DNA of 64,000 nt, from positions 2,914,001-2,978,000 of the forward strand of contig NC_020453.1 of NCBI RefSeq assembly GCF_000344805.1. The letters run 5' to 3'. The stretch comes from Bradyrhizobium oligotrophicum S58 (lineage in GTDB: Bacteria > Pseudomonadota > Alphaproteobacteria > Rhizobiales > Xanthobacteraceae). Under the pieces are notes generated by a model that worked only from the letters and a program-made list of their open reading frames with translations, was not told the DNA's origin and did not search any database. Positions 54,982-62,191 of this stretch are shown piece by piece. Position numbers and translations under genes: made by a program. Every line of letters begins with the position of its first letter. Position 1 is the stretch's first letter.

Positions 54982-56607
54982 ATGACCTCGCCTGCGACCC
55001 GGCCTGAGATATCGACCTCGTCAGGCAGCGTTCGGCGCGCGCACGGCGCTGCGACCGGACTGCGCGATCTGTTTGCCTTGCTCGGCGATCTCCTGATCGA
55101 CGGCGGCGATTCCCGGCTGGCGCTCGACCGGCCCTGGGGCCGCAACGCCTATGGCTGCGGTCCGTCGCCTGCGCCCGACCTGCTGTGCTTCGCATCGAGC
55201 ACGGCCTCGCCGATTTCCGAGCGTGCCTATGCGCGCGCCGAGCTGGCACGCGAGCAGTTGATGCACGCCGCGATCTCGCTCGGCCTCGACGAGGCGCTCG
55301 ACCGGCGCACCGAGGAGATGCGCTGCGAGCTGCGGCAGCATCTCGGCCTCACCGAGGCGGTCGACATCGTCTTTTCGCCATCGGGCACCGACTCGCAGCT
55401 CCACGCCCTGGCGCTGGTGCGCGCGCTGCTCGGCGAGAGCGTCACGAGCGTCGTGGTCGGCAGCGATCAGACCGGCAGCGGCACCCCCGCGACCGCGCGC
55501 GGCCGTCATTTCAGCGCGCGGACAGCAGGCGGCCGCGCCGTCAACCGGGATGCGCCGATCGAAGGTCTTTCGGGCGACGCCGTCCTGCTGCCGTTGTTCG
55601 ACGGCGCATCGATGGGGGGGCGCGGCGATATGGATGCGGCGGTGCTCGAGGCCGTCGGGGCACTCGTCCGCGACGGCCGCAACGTGCTGCTGCAGATCAT
55701 GGACGCGTCCAAGCTCGGCTGGCGCGCGCCGGACATGGCCTGCCTGGACGAGGTGGCGCGGCGCTGGCCGGGCCGCGTCCAGGTCGTCGTCGATGCCTGC
55801 CAGATGCGGCTCGGCCCAGAGCGGCTGCGCGGCCATCTCGATCGCGGCCATCTGGTCGTCATCACCGGCTCGAAGTTCTACGGCGGACCCGCCTTCAGCG
55901 GCGCGGTGCTCGTTCCCGCTACGGCGTCGCCGGCCTTGCGCAAGGGCGGCCCGATGGCAGCCGGACTGTTCGACTACGTCAATCGCAGCGACTGGCCGAT
56001 GGCCTGGACGGATCTGCGGGCGCGCGCGCTGCCCCGCGCGAACATCGGACAATGGCTGCGCTGGGAAGCCGCGCTGGAGGAGATTGCGGCCTATCACGCG
56101 GTGCCCGAGGCGTTCCGCCGGATGGCCATCCGACAGCTCGGGGAGGCGATCGAAAGCCTGCTGGCGCTGTCGCCGGTGCTGCGTCCGATCGCGACCCATG
56201 CAGCCGCAGACGCCGATGATGGCAAGTTCGGCTTTGCCACGATCTTCCCGTTCGTGCTCCGGCGTGACGGGCGCCTGCTCGATCTCGGCGAGACGCAGGC
56301 CGTCAATCGCGCGCTTCAGCACGATCTCGGCAGCCGCTTCAGCGGGCGCACGGCCGCCGTTGCGGCTCGCCAATGCCTGATCGGCCAGCCGGTGCGGATC
56401 GAGCGCGGCGACGCGGCGCCCGCCGGCGCACTGCGGCTGTGCATCGGCGCGCGCCAGGTGACGGAGGCATGGTCCGACGACATCACCACCGCGCGCGTCA
56501 ATCTCGAATCCGAAATCGACCGCATTGCCGACGTGGTCGCCAAAACAGAGCTGCTCGTGTCGGATCTGAGCAGCCAGGATCTCAGGGACATCTGCAATGC
56601 CAACTGA
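54982..56607 (+). CDS. PLP-dependent fold-type I enzyme of unknown substrate
   Basis: 541 residues. IVFSPSGTDSQLHALALVRALLG is the phosphate-binding/cofactor loop, VVVDACQMRL supplies Asp271 for the pyridine nitrogen, and ITGSKFYGGPAFSGAVLVP contains the Schiff-base Lys298, as in class V aminotransferases and cysteine desulfurases. The C-terminal ~170 residues form the small domain. It is longer than the family norm (about 400). No signal or membrane segment. It starts 10 bases after the transferase gene and ends 11 bases inside the next gene. Substrate unknown; likely aminotransfer, elimination or condensation on an amino-acid substrate. Confidence 0.75.
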   Translation: MTSPATRPEISTSSGSVRRAHGAATGLRDLFALLGDLLIDGGDSRLALDRPWGRNAYGCGPSPAPDLLCFASSTASPISERAYARAELAREQLMHAAISLGLDEALDRRTEEMRCELRQHLGLTEAVDIVFSPSGTDSQLHALALVRALLGESVTSVVVGSDQTGSGTPATARGRHFSARTAGGRAVNRDAPIEGLSGDAVLLPLFDGASMGGRGDMDAAVLEAVGALVRDGRNVLLQIMDASKLGWRAPDMACLDEVARRWPGRVQVVVDACQMRLGPERLRGHLDRGHLVVITGSKFYGGPAFSGAVLVPATASPALRKGGPMAAGLFDYVNRSDWPMAWTDLRARALPRANIGQWLRWEAALEEIAAYHAVPEAFRRMAIRQLGEAIESLLALSPVLRPIATHAAADADDGKFGFATIFPFVLRRDGRLLDLGETQAVNRALQHDLGSRFSGRTAAVAARQCLIGQPVRIERGDAAPAGALRLCIGARQVTEAWSDDITTARVNLESEIDRIADVVAKTELLVSDLSSQDLRDICNAN

Positions 56608-57850
56608 TCTGCTCGCGCTGGCCGAAGCCGCCTGCGCTGGATGTGCCGACCGGATCGGCATGGCCAAGATCGCGAAAGCCGCCTTCGACGGCCAGGATCT
56701 GAAACCGATATGGGCCGCCTTGCTCGGCAAGCTGCTCGACGGCACCGCCGCGCCGGGCGAGGGGCTCGATCTCGCGCTGGTCGGCCAGCTGATCGGCGAA
56801 AAGTCGTCCGCGCTCGCGATCCAGCACGACGTGCTGCAGGCGCAGCAGCTCTACCGCGTCGCCGGCAACAGTCCGGCGCCGCGGCTGCGCGTGCTCGCGC
56901 TCGCGGCCTCCACCGACATGGGCAGCAATACCCCGATCGAGTTCCTGCTCGAAGAGACCGACATCGCGCTGATGCTGCTCTATGTCGTCCCGGGCGCGGA
57001 GCTGCCGTCGCCGCTGCCGGCACACGACGTCGCCATCGTCATCGCCTCCGACTCCGAGGATTGTCAGCACGCGCTGCGTGAGATCGACGCCGTCGCCGCC
57101 CGCTGGCCGCGTCCGCTGCTCAACCCGCCGGAGCGGATCTGGCATCTCGATCGCGACAAGCTGCACGCGCTGCTGGCCGGCATCGAGGGGCTGTGCATTC
57201 CGGCGACGGTCCCTGTCGATCGCGACCGCCTGATCGAGGTGGCGGACGAGCGCGAACTGATCACCGACGTCCACGCCGAGCTCGGCTTTCCCGTCATCGT
57301 CCGGCCGCGCGGCTCGCATGCCGGCGTCGGACTCGAGAAGATCGAGGAGCCGATCGAGCTCTCGCTCTATCTCGATGAACGCGACGAGCAGGAGTACTTC
57401 GTCGCGCGCTTCGTCGATTACGCCAGCGAGGATGGCCAGTTCCGCAAATACCGCATCGTGTTCGTCGATGGCGTCGCCTATGCGTGCCACATGGCGATCG
57501 CGCGGCGTTGGGACATCTGGTACCTCAACGCCGGCATGGCGGGTAGTGAGAGCAAGCGTCTCGAAGAGGCGACTTTCATGCAGACGTTCGATATCGGCTT
57601 CGGGCGCCGTCATCGCAGCGTGCTCGATGCGATCGCCGCGCGCATCGGCCTCGATTACTTCATCATCGATTGCGCGGAGACCAAGGACGGAGCGCTGCTG
57701 GTCTTCGAAGCCGACAACACGGCGGTGGTGCACAACATGGATCCGCCGGACGTCTTCCCCTACAAGCCGCCGCAGATGCAGAAGATCTTCGCGGCGTTCG
57801 CGGCCATGATCGCCAAGCATGCGGCATTGGCGGCGGAGCGTGCGGCGTGA
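56597..57850 (+). CDS. ATP-grasp ligase-like protein
   Basis: 417 residues. The N-terminal ~100 residues are helical, and a middle region (LRVLALAASTDMGSNTPIEFLLE) reads like an ATP-grasp pre-domain. The ATP-grasp core follows: GFPVIVRPRGSHAGVGLEKI (first nucleotide-binding Lys/Arg region), YFVARFVDYASEDGQFRKYRIVFVDGVAYACHM, and a metal-binding end LLVFEADNTAVVH. Such enzymes form an amide or thioester bond by acyl-phosphate chemistry. It overlaps the preceding gene by 11 bases and its stop overlaps the next GTG (GTGA), so all are translationally coupled. It would join two carboxylate/amine units in a common pathway. Substrates unknown. Confidence 0.75.
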   Translation: MPTDLLALAEAACAGCADRIGMAKIAKAAFDGQDLKPIWAALLGKLLDGTAAPGEGLDLALVGQLIGEKSSALAIQHDVLQAQQLYRVAGNSPAPRLRVLALAASTDMGSNTPIEFLLEETDIALMLLYVVPGAELPSPLPAHDVAIVIASDSEDCQHALREIDAVAARWPRPLLNPPERIWHLDRDKLHALLAGIEGLCIPATVPVDRDRLIEVADERELITDVHAELGFPVIVRPRGSHAGVGLEKIEEPIELSLYLDERDEQEYFVARFVDYASEDGQFRKYRIVFVDGVAYACHMAIARRWDIWYLNAGMAGSESKRLEEATFMQTFDIGFGRRHRSVLDAIAARIGLDYFIIDCAETKDGALLVFEADNTAVVHNMDPPDVFPYKPPQMQKIFAAFAAMIAKHAALAAERAA

Positions 57851-59355
57851 CCGTGACGACGCGGACCGACGGTACTCAGCTCGCGGGCGAGACGCTCGAT
57901 CCGCAGGATTGGGACGAGGTCCGCGCGCTCGGTCATCGCATGCTCGATGACATGATCGACTATGTCGCCGACATCCGCGACCGGCCGGTATGGCAGCCGA
58001 TGTCGCAGGCGACGCGGCGGCGCTTTCGCAGCGAGCTGCCGCGCGCGCCGACCGATCTCGCCGAGGTGTACCGCGATTTCAACGAGCTCGTCGTCCCCCA
58101 TGCCACCGGCAACGTGCATCCGGGCTTCATGGGCTGGGTGCATGGTGGCGGCACCGTGGTCGGCATGCTTGCGGAGATGCTGGCGGCCGGATTGAACGCC
58201 AATCTCGGTGGCCGCGACCATGCGCCGATCGAGATCGAGCGGCAGGTGGTCGACTGGACGCGGCAGCTGTTCGGCTTTCCGCAGGGCGCCAGCGGCATCT
58301 TCGTCACGGGAACGTCGATGGCCAATCTGATGGCCGTGATTGTGGCGCGCCGTGCGGCGCTCGGCCATTCCGTGCGTAGTGAAGGCATTGGCGAATCCGG
58401 CCGACGATTGCGTGCCTACACCTCCAAGGCCGCACATGGCTGTATCGCCAAGGCGATGGATGTCTGCGGGCTGGGCAGTGACGCGCTTCGCTGCGTCGCC
58501 GTCGATGCCGCGCACCGCATCGACGTGACCGAGCTCCGCGCCGCGATCGCGCGCGATCGCGAAGCGGGGCTGCATCCCTTCCTCGTCGTCGCCTCCGCAG
58601 GGACGGTCGATATCGGCGCCATCGACGATCTCGCTGCTGTCGCCGACCTCTGCCGCAGAGAGGGTCTGTGGTTTCACGTCGACGGCGCTTTCGGCGCGCT
58701 GGCGATGCTATCGCCGGAGCTGGCACCGAAGCTTGCCGGGATCGAGCGGGCGGACTCGATCGCGCTCGATTTTCACAAATGGGGGCAGGTGCCCTACGAC
58801 GCGGGATTTCTGCTGGTGCGCGACGGCGAGCGGCATCGCGACGCCTTTGCGTCGCCGGCCGCCTATCTGCGCCGCGAGACGCGCGGCTTGGCGGCAGGCA
58901 CGCAGTGGCCGTGCGATCTCGGGCCGGATCTGTCGCGCGGCTTCCGCGCGCTGAAGACCTGGTTCACGCTGCGGACGTTCGGCGGTGACGCGCTCGGGGC
59001 GGTCATTGCGCATACCTGCGAGCTCGCGCGCGATCTCGAAGCCCGCGTGTTGGCCGAACCCGAGCTGGAGCTGCTCGCGCCGGTCAATCTCAACATCGTC
59101 TGCTTCCGCTATCGCGCCGACGATGCCGACGCGATCAATGCCGAGATCGTCGCCGACATCCACGAATCAGGCATCGCCGCGCCGTCGACCACGGTGCTGG
59201 ACGGGCGGCTCGCGATCCGCGCCGCGATCGTGAACCACCGTACGCAGGACACCGATATTGCGAGGTTGATCGCCGCCGTGCTGAGCTTCGGACGGCAGCG
59301 CGCGGCCGGCCTCACGCCGCTGATCGAGATCGAGGCGCCGCCACTCGCGCTGTGA
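57847..59355 (+). CDS. Group II pyridoxal-dependent amino-acid decarboxylase
   Basis: 502 residues from a GTG that overlaps the previous stop codon. HPGFMGWVHGGGTVVGMLAEMLAAGLNANLGGRDHAPIEIERQVVDW, GIFVTGTSMANLMAVIVAR, HVDGAFGAL (Asp279) and DFHKWGQVPYDAGFLLVRD with Schiff-base Lys311 are the motifs of aromatic-L-amino-acid/glutamate/tyrosine decarboxylases. It removes CO2 from an amino acid to give an amine. The substrate (aromatic or other) cannot be decided by eye. It ends the four-gene cassette, about 340 bases before the first flagellin. Confidence 0.9.
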   Translation: MTVTTRTDGTQLAGETLDPQDWDEVRALGHRMLDDMIDYVADIRDRPVWQPMSQATRRRFRSELPRAPTDLAEVYRDFNELVVPHATGNVHPGFMGWVHGGGTVVGMLAEMLAAGLNANLGGRDHAPIEIERQVVDWTRQLFGFPQGASGIFVTGTSMANLMAVIVARRAALGHSVRSEGIGESGRRLRAYTSKAAHGCIAKAMDVCGLGSDALRCVAVDAAHRIDVTELRAAIARDREAGLHPFLVVASAGTVDIGAIDDLAAVADLCRREGLWFHVDGAFGALAMLSPELAPKLAGIERADSIALDFHKWGQVPYDAGFLLVRDGERHRDAFASPAAYLRRETRGLAAGTQWPCDLGPDLSRGFRALKTWFTLRTFGGDALGAVIAHTCELARDLEARVLAEPELELLAPVNLNIVCFRYRADDADAINAEIVADIHESGIAAPSTTVLDGRLAIRAAIVNHRTQDTDIARLIAAVLSFGRQRAAGLTPLIEIEAPPLAL

Positions 59356-59693
59356 GCGCGACGAGCTCTTGCGGCCCAAAGCATCGCTCGGCACGCAAAC
59401 GGCGGCTGTCGCTCCAACCCCTCTTCGAAGGTGGTTTACAGGCGGTGAACAACGCCCGGGTTTGGTAAATCCGTGAACGTTTTCAACGCGCGGTTTTGGC
59501 CCGCGGGCTGATCCATGGCCTCGCCAAGCACCTGTCTGATCAATTGAAACGGGCGCGGGCCGCAACCACTTCAGCGTTTGTTAGCCACTCTTGTTCACCG
59601 TGACGCCCGTCGTCAGGTGAGAAAAATTCCACCTGGCGGCCAGCCGATCTCGAAGGGATCAGGCTGTTTGTTTCACACCAGAAAGGTATGAAA
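59356..59693. other. Flagellin 1 upstream region
   Basis: 338 bases holding the 5' untranslated region and promoter of the first flagellin. It contains a conserved block (TTCA-N7-TTAGCC, 59570-59586) shared with flagellin 2 at the same distance, and GAAAGG as ribosome site. No exact sigma-54 or sigma-28 promoter is evident. Confidence 0.5.
59570..59599 (+). promoter_or_regulatory. Conserved flagellin upstream motif, copy 1 (CtrA-like, degenerate)
   Basis: TTCA-N7-TTAGCC continuing CACTCTTGTTCACC. The block from GTTAGCC onward starts 114 bases before the flagellin ATG, exactly as in flagellin 2. The TTNA-N7-TTAR spacing recalls degenerate CtrA boxes. Confidence 0.4.
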
Positions 59694-61238
59694 ATGTCAG
59701 GTATCGTTCTCTCGGCGTCGGTGCGCCAGAACCTGCTGTCGCTCCAGTCGACGGCTCAGCTTCTCGCCACCACCCAGAACAACCTCTCCACGGGCAAGAA
59801 GGTCAACTCGGCGCTCGACAATCCGACCAACTTCTTCACCGCCCAGGGTCTCGACAACCGCGCTTCCGACATCTCCAATCTGCTCGACGGCATCGGCAAC
59901 GGCGTGCAGGTGCTGCAGGCCGCCAACACCGGCATCACCTCGCTGCAGAAGCTCGTCGACAGCGCCAAGTCGATCGCCAACCAGGTCCTGCAGAGCGCGG
60001 TGGGCTACTCCACCAAGTCGAGCGTGACCTCGACCGCTCTCACCGGCGCGACCGCCACCAGCCTGATCGGTGCGAGCTCGTCGGCGGCCACCGGTACGGC
60101 CCTGGTGAACGACAACACCTCGAGCGCGGTCGCGATCACCGGTTCGACCAAGCTGTCGGGCACGCCCGGCACCGCGTCGAACGACCTGGCCTCCGCCATC
60201 ACCTCCGGCGACACGCTGGTCGTGAACGGGACCACGTTCAGCTTCGTCACCGGCACGTCCTCGACCGGCACCAGCATCGGCATCGGTGATACCGTCAGCA
60301 ACCTGCTGTCGGCGATCCAGACCGCGACCGGCGTGACCTCGTCGATCACGGCGGGTGCGATCACCTTCACGCCTCCGGCTGCAGGCCTGACGTTGTCCGG
60401 CGCTGCGGCGGCCAAGCTCGGCTTTGCCTCGAACATCGGCAACTCGTTGTCCGGCGAAACGCTGACGATCGCCGCCACAGGAGGTGGCACGGCGACCAGC
60501 ATCACGTTTGGCCTAGGGACAGGGCAGGTCAACTCGCTGAACGACCTCAACGCCAAGCTCTCGGCGAACAACCTGCAGGCCTCGGTCGACTCCACCGGCA
60601 AGATCACGCTCACCACCACGAACGACGCGGCGTCGGCCACGATCGGCACGATCGGTGGCACGGCGGCGGCAGCGAGCCAGTCGTTCAACGGCCTGACCGC
60701 GGCGGCTCCGACGGCCGACGTGACGGCGCAGTCGCAGCGCTCGAGCCTGGTGGCGCAGTACAACAACGTGCTGGCGCAGATCAACACGACGGCGGCGGAT
60801 GCGTCGTTCAACGGCGTCAACCTGCTCAACGGCGACACGCTGAAGCTGACCTTCAACGAGAACGGCAAGTCGACGCTGTCGATCACCGGCGTGACCTTCA
60901 ATACCGGCGGCCTGGGTCTTTCGACCCTGACCTCGGGCACCGACTTCCTCGACAACAACTCGGCGAACAAGGTGATCAGCGTGCTGAACAGTGCGAGCTC
61001 CACGCTGCGGAACGAAGCGTCGACCCTTGGTTCGAACCTGTCGGTGGTGCAGATCCGCCAGGACTTCAACAAGAACCTGATCAACGTGCTGCAGACCGGT
61101 TCGTCGAACCTGACCTTGGCCGACACCAACGAGGAAGCGGCCAACAGCCAGGCGCTGTCGACCCGCCAGTCGATCGCCGTGTCCGCGCTGTCGCTTGCCA
61201 ACCAGTCACAGGCGAGCGTGCTGCAGCTGCTGCGCTAA
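59694..61238 (+). CDS. fliC: Flagellin 1
   Basis: 514 residues from the second of two ATGs, 7 bases after GAAAGG. The N-terminal D0/D1 region (LSASVRQNLLSLQSTAQLLATTQNNLSTGKKVNSALDNPTNFFTAQGLDNRASDISNLLDGI) and C-terminal helix (SLANQSQASVLQLLR) are typical of alphaproteobacterial flagellins. The centre has two inserted domains with GDTLVVNGTTFSFVTG, IGDTVSNLLSAIQTATG, ITFGLGTGQV. It polymerises into the filament after export without a cleaved signal. It has a leader conserved with flagellin 2, ~19 residue differences, and ends in a strong terminator. Confidence 0.94.
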   Translation: MSGIVLSASVRQNLLSLQSTAQLLATTQNNLSTGKKVNSALDNPTNFFTAQGLDNRASDISNLLDGIGNGVQVLQAANTGITSLQKLVDSAKSIANQVLQSAVGYSTKSSVTSTALTGATATSLIGASSSAATGTALVNDNTSSAVAITGSTKLSGTPGTASNDLASAITSGDTLVVNGTTFSFVTGTSSTGTSIGIGDTVSNLLSAIQTATGVTSSITAGAITFTPPAAGLTLSGAAAAKLGFASNIGNSLSGETLTIAATGGGTATSITFGLGTGQVNSLNDLNAKLSANNLQASVDSTGKITLTTTNDAASATIGTIGGTAAAASQSFNGLTAAAPTADVTAQSQRSSLVAQYNNVLAQINTTAADASFNGVNLLNGDTLKLTFNENGKSTLSITGVTFNTGGLGLSTLTSGTDFLDNNSANKVISVLNSASSTLRNEASTLGSNLSVVQIRQDFNKNLINVLQTGSSNLTLADTNEEAANSQALSTRQSIAVSALSLANQSQASVLQLLR

Positions 61239-61264
61239 GGCGCAGCCGCACTCCTCAAACATCG

Positions 61265-61294
61265 AAAGCGGCGGGGGAAACCCCGCCGCTTTTT
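61265..61294 (+). terminator. Rho-independent terminator of flagellin 1
   Basis: AAAGCGGCGGGG pairs with CCCCGCCGCTTT around GAAA, followed by TTC. An identical arrangement follows flagellin 2. Confidence 0.9.
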
Positions 61295-61378
61295 CGTGGC
61301 CGTCAGGCGACAGATGACGAAGGCCCGGCACCGCCAGTGGCGAGCCGGGCCTTTGTTGCCGGAATTGAAGGCGGAAGT

Positions 61379-61804
61379 TCAGGCGGCCGAACTGACCGGC
61401 TTGTCCTGCTGCTCGGCTTCGGCCTGTTCGAGCAGCTTCTTCTCGAAGGCGACGAGCTTCTTGGCTTCCTTCAGCGCCTGATAGAGATCGCCGTTGAGGA
61501 TGTGGCCGTTGATGGCTTCGATGATCGGCCAGGCGCTCGGCACGGTGGTGATGATGTCGCGCAGCAGGTTGAAATAGGTGCCGTGATCGGCGTCGGCGCC
61601 GGGCGAGATGTACATCAGCTGGACGGCCAGATAGACGAGCTTGGCCGGCGTGTCGGCCGTCTCGGGCGTCAGAATGTCCTTCTCGCGCAGGATCGGGATG
61701 TTGTCGCCGTCGATCAGCAGCCGCGCGCGCTGGTCGGTATTGGTGATCACGCACGAGCCGATGATGATGCGCTCATGCGGCTTCAGTTCGACTTTGAGGG
61801 CCAT
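61379..61804 (-). CDS. flbT: Flagellin translational regulator FlbT
   Basis: 141 residues. MALKVELKPHERIIIGSCVITNTDQRARLLIDGDNIPILREKDIL and the later AWPIIEAINGHILNGDLYQALKEAKKL match FlbT, known in Caulobacter to bind flagellin mRNA leaders and promote their decay when the hook is unfinished. The ATG was chosen because 21 upstream in-frame residues lack similarity. It is on the minus strand, between two copies of the flagellin gene, each with the same leader that FlbT would recognise. Its usual partner FlaF is not seen in this window. A hairpin (61320-61352) lies downstream of its stop. Confidence 0.92.
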   Translation of the reverse strand: MALKVELKPHERIIIGSCVITNTDQRARLLIDGDNIPILREKDILTPETADTPAKLVYLAVQLMYISPGADADHGTYFNLLRDIITTVPSAWPIIEAINGHILNGDLYQALKEAKKLVAFEKKLLEQAEAEQQDKPVSSAA

Positions 61805-62191
61805 TCTCGTTCTCCGTTGCCGCGATCGATGCGGCGCCGAACCTGCTCCGTCGAGGCCGGCGACCAATCTGGCGACCAGTGCAAGATGTGCGTGGAGCGT
61901 GCGGCGCGATCAGCCGGCGCGCAGCAATCCTTTCTGAACATGGTTAACGATCGGTAAACGGGCCCGTAGGTGCCGAAATTCGCGTGGTTTTTGGAGAAAT
62001 CGACCGTGGAGATCCGTTCGCAGCCGGGCGCGCGGCCGTCCGCTGCCCGGACCGTCAGGGACGCCGTTTCACCCTTCGTTAGGCACTCCTGTTTACCTTG
62101 ACCGACGTCGCCCAGTCGAGCAGTCGACCTCGGGCCTCGCCTTGATCTTGAAGGGATCGGGCTGTTTGTTTCACACCAGAAGGGTATGAAT
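61805..62191. other. Region between flbT and flagellin 2
   Basis: 387 bases between divergent starts. It holds a CGTTAACCATG half-site in reverse orientation (61939-61948), the conserved flagellin upstream motif (62068-62097) and the leader of flagellin 2. No reading frame is supported. Confidence 0.45.
62068..62097 (+). promoter_or_regulatory. Conserved flagellin upstream motif, copy 2
   Basis: TTCA-N7-TTAGGC continuing ACTCCTGTTTACC, starting (from GTTAGG) 114 bases before the flagellin 2 ATG. The unusually exact conservation of spacing with copy 1, in a region that otherwise diverges, argues for function. Confidence 0.45.

Larger units (their letters stand above)
59651..61294 (+). repeat. 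Flagellin direct-repeat unit 1
   Basis: A ~1.64-kb unit (5' leader GAAGGGATC-GGCTGTTTGTTTCACACCAGAA, flagellin gene, terminator) that is repeated at 62149-63792 with an exact offset of 2498 bases. The units flank flbT. Protein identity is about 96% by eye, and long DNA stretches (for example ~60100-60340) are identical. Confidence 0.9.

Noticed and set aside
59356..59693. Sigma-54 or sigma-28 promoter before flagellin 1
   Set aside because: GGCAC-like and TTAG segments occur, but spacing and the GC element do not fit RpoN, and no TAAA...GCCGATAA-type FliA site is present.
61320..61352. Terminator for flbT
   Set aside because: The hairpin AAGGCCCGGC / GCCGGGCCTT is strong, but on the minus strand it is not followed by a T-run, so I leave it as a hairpin of unknown role.
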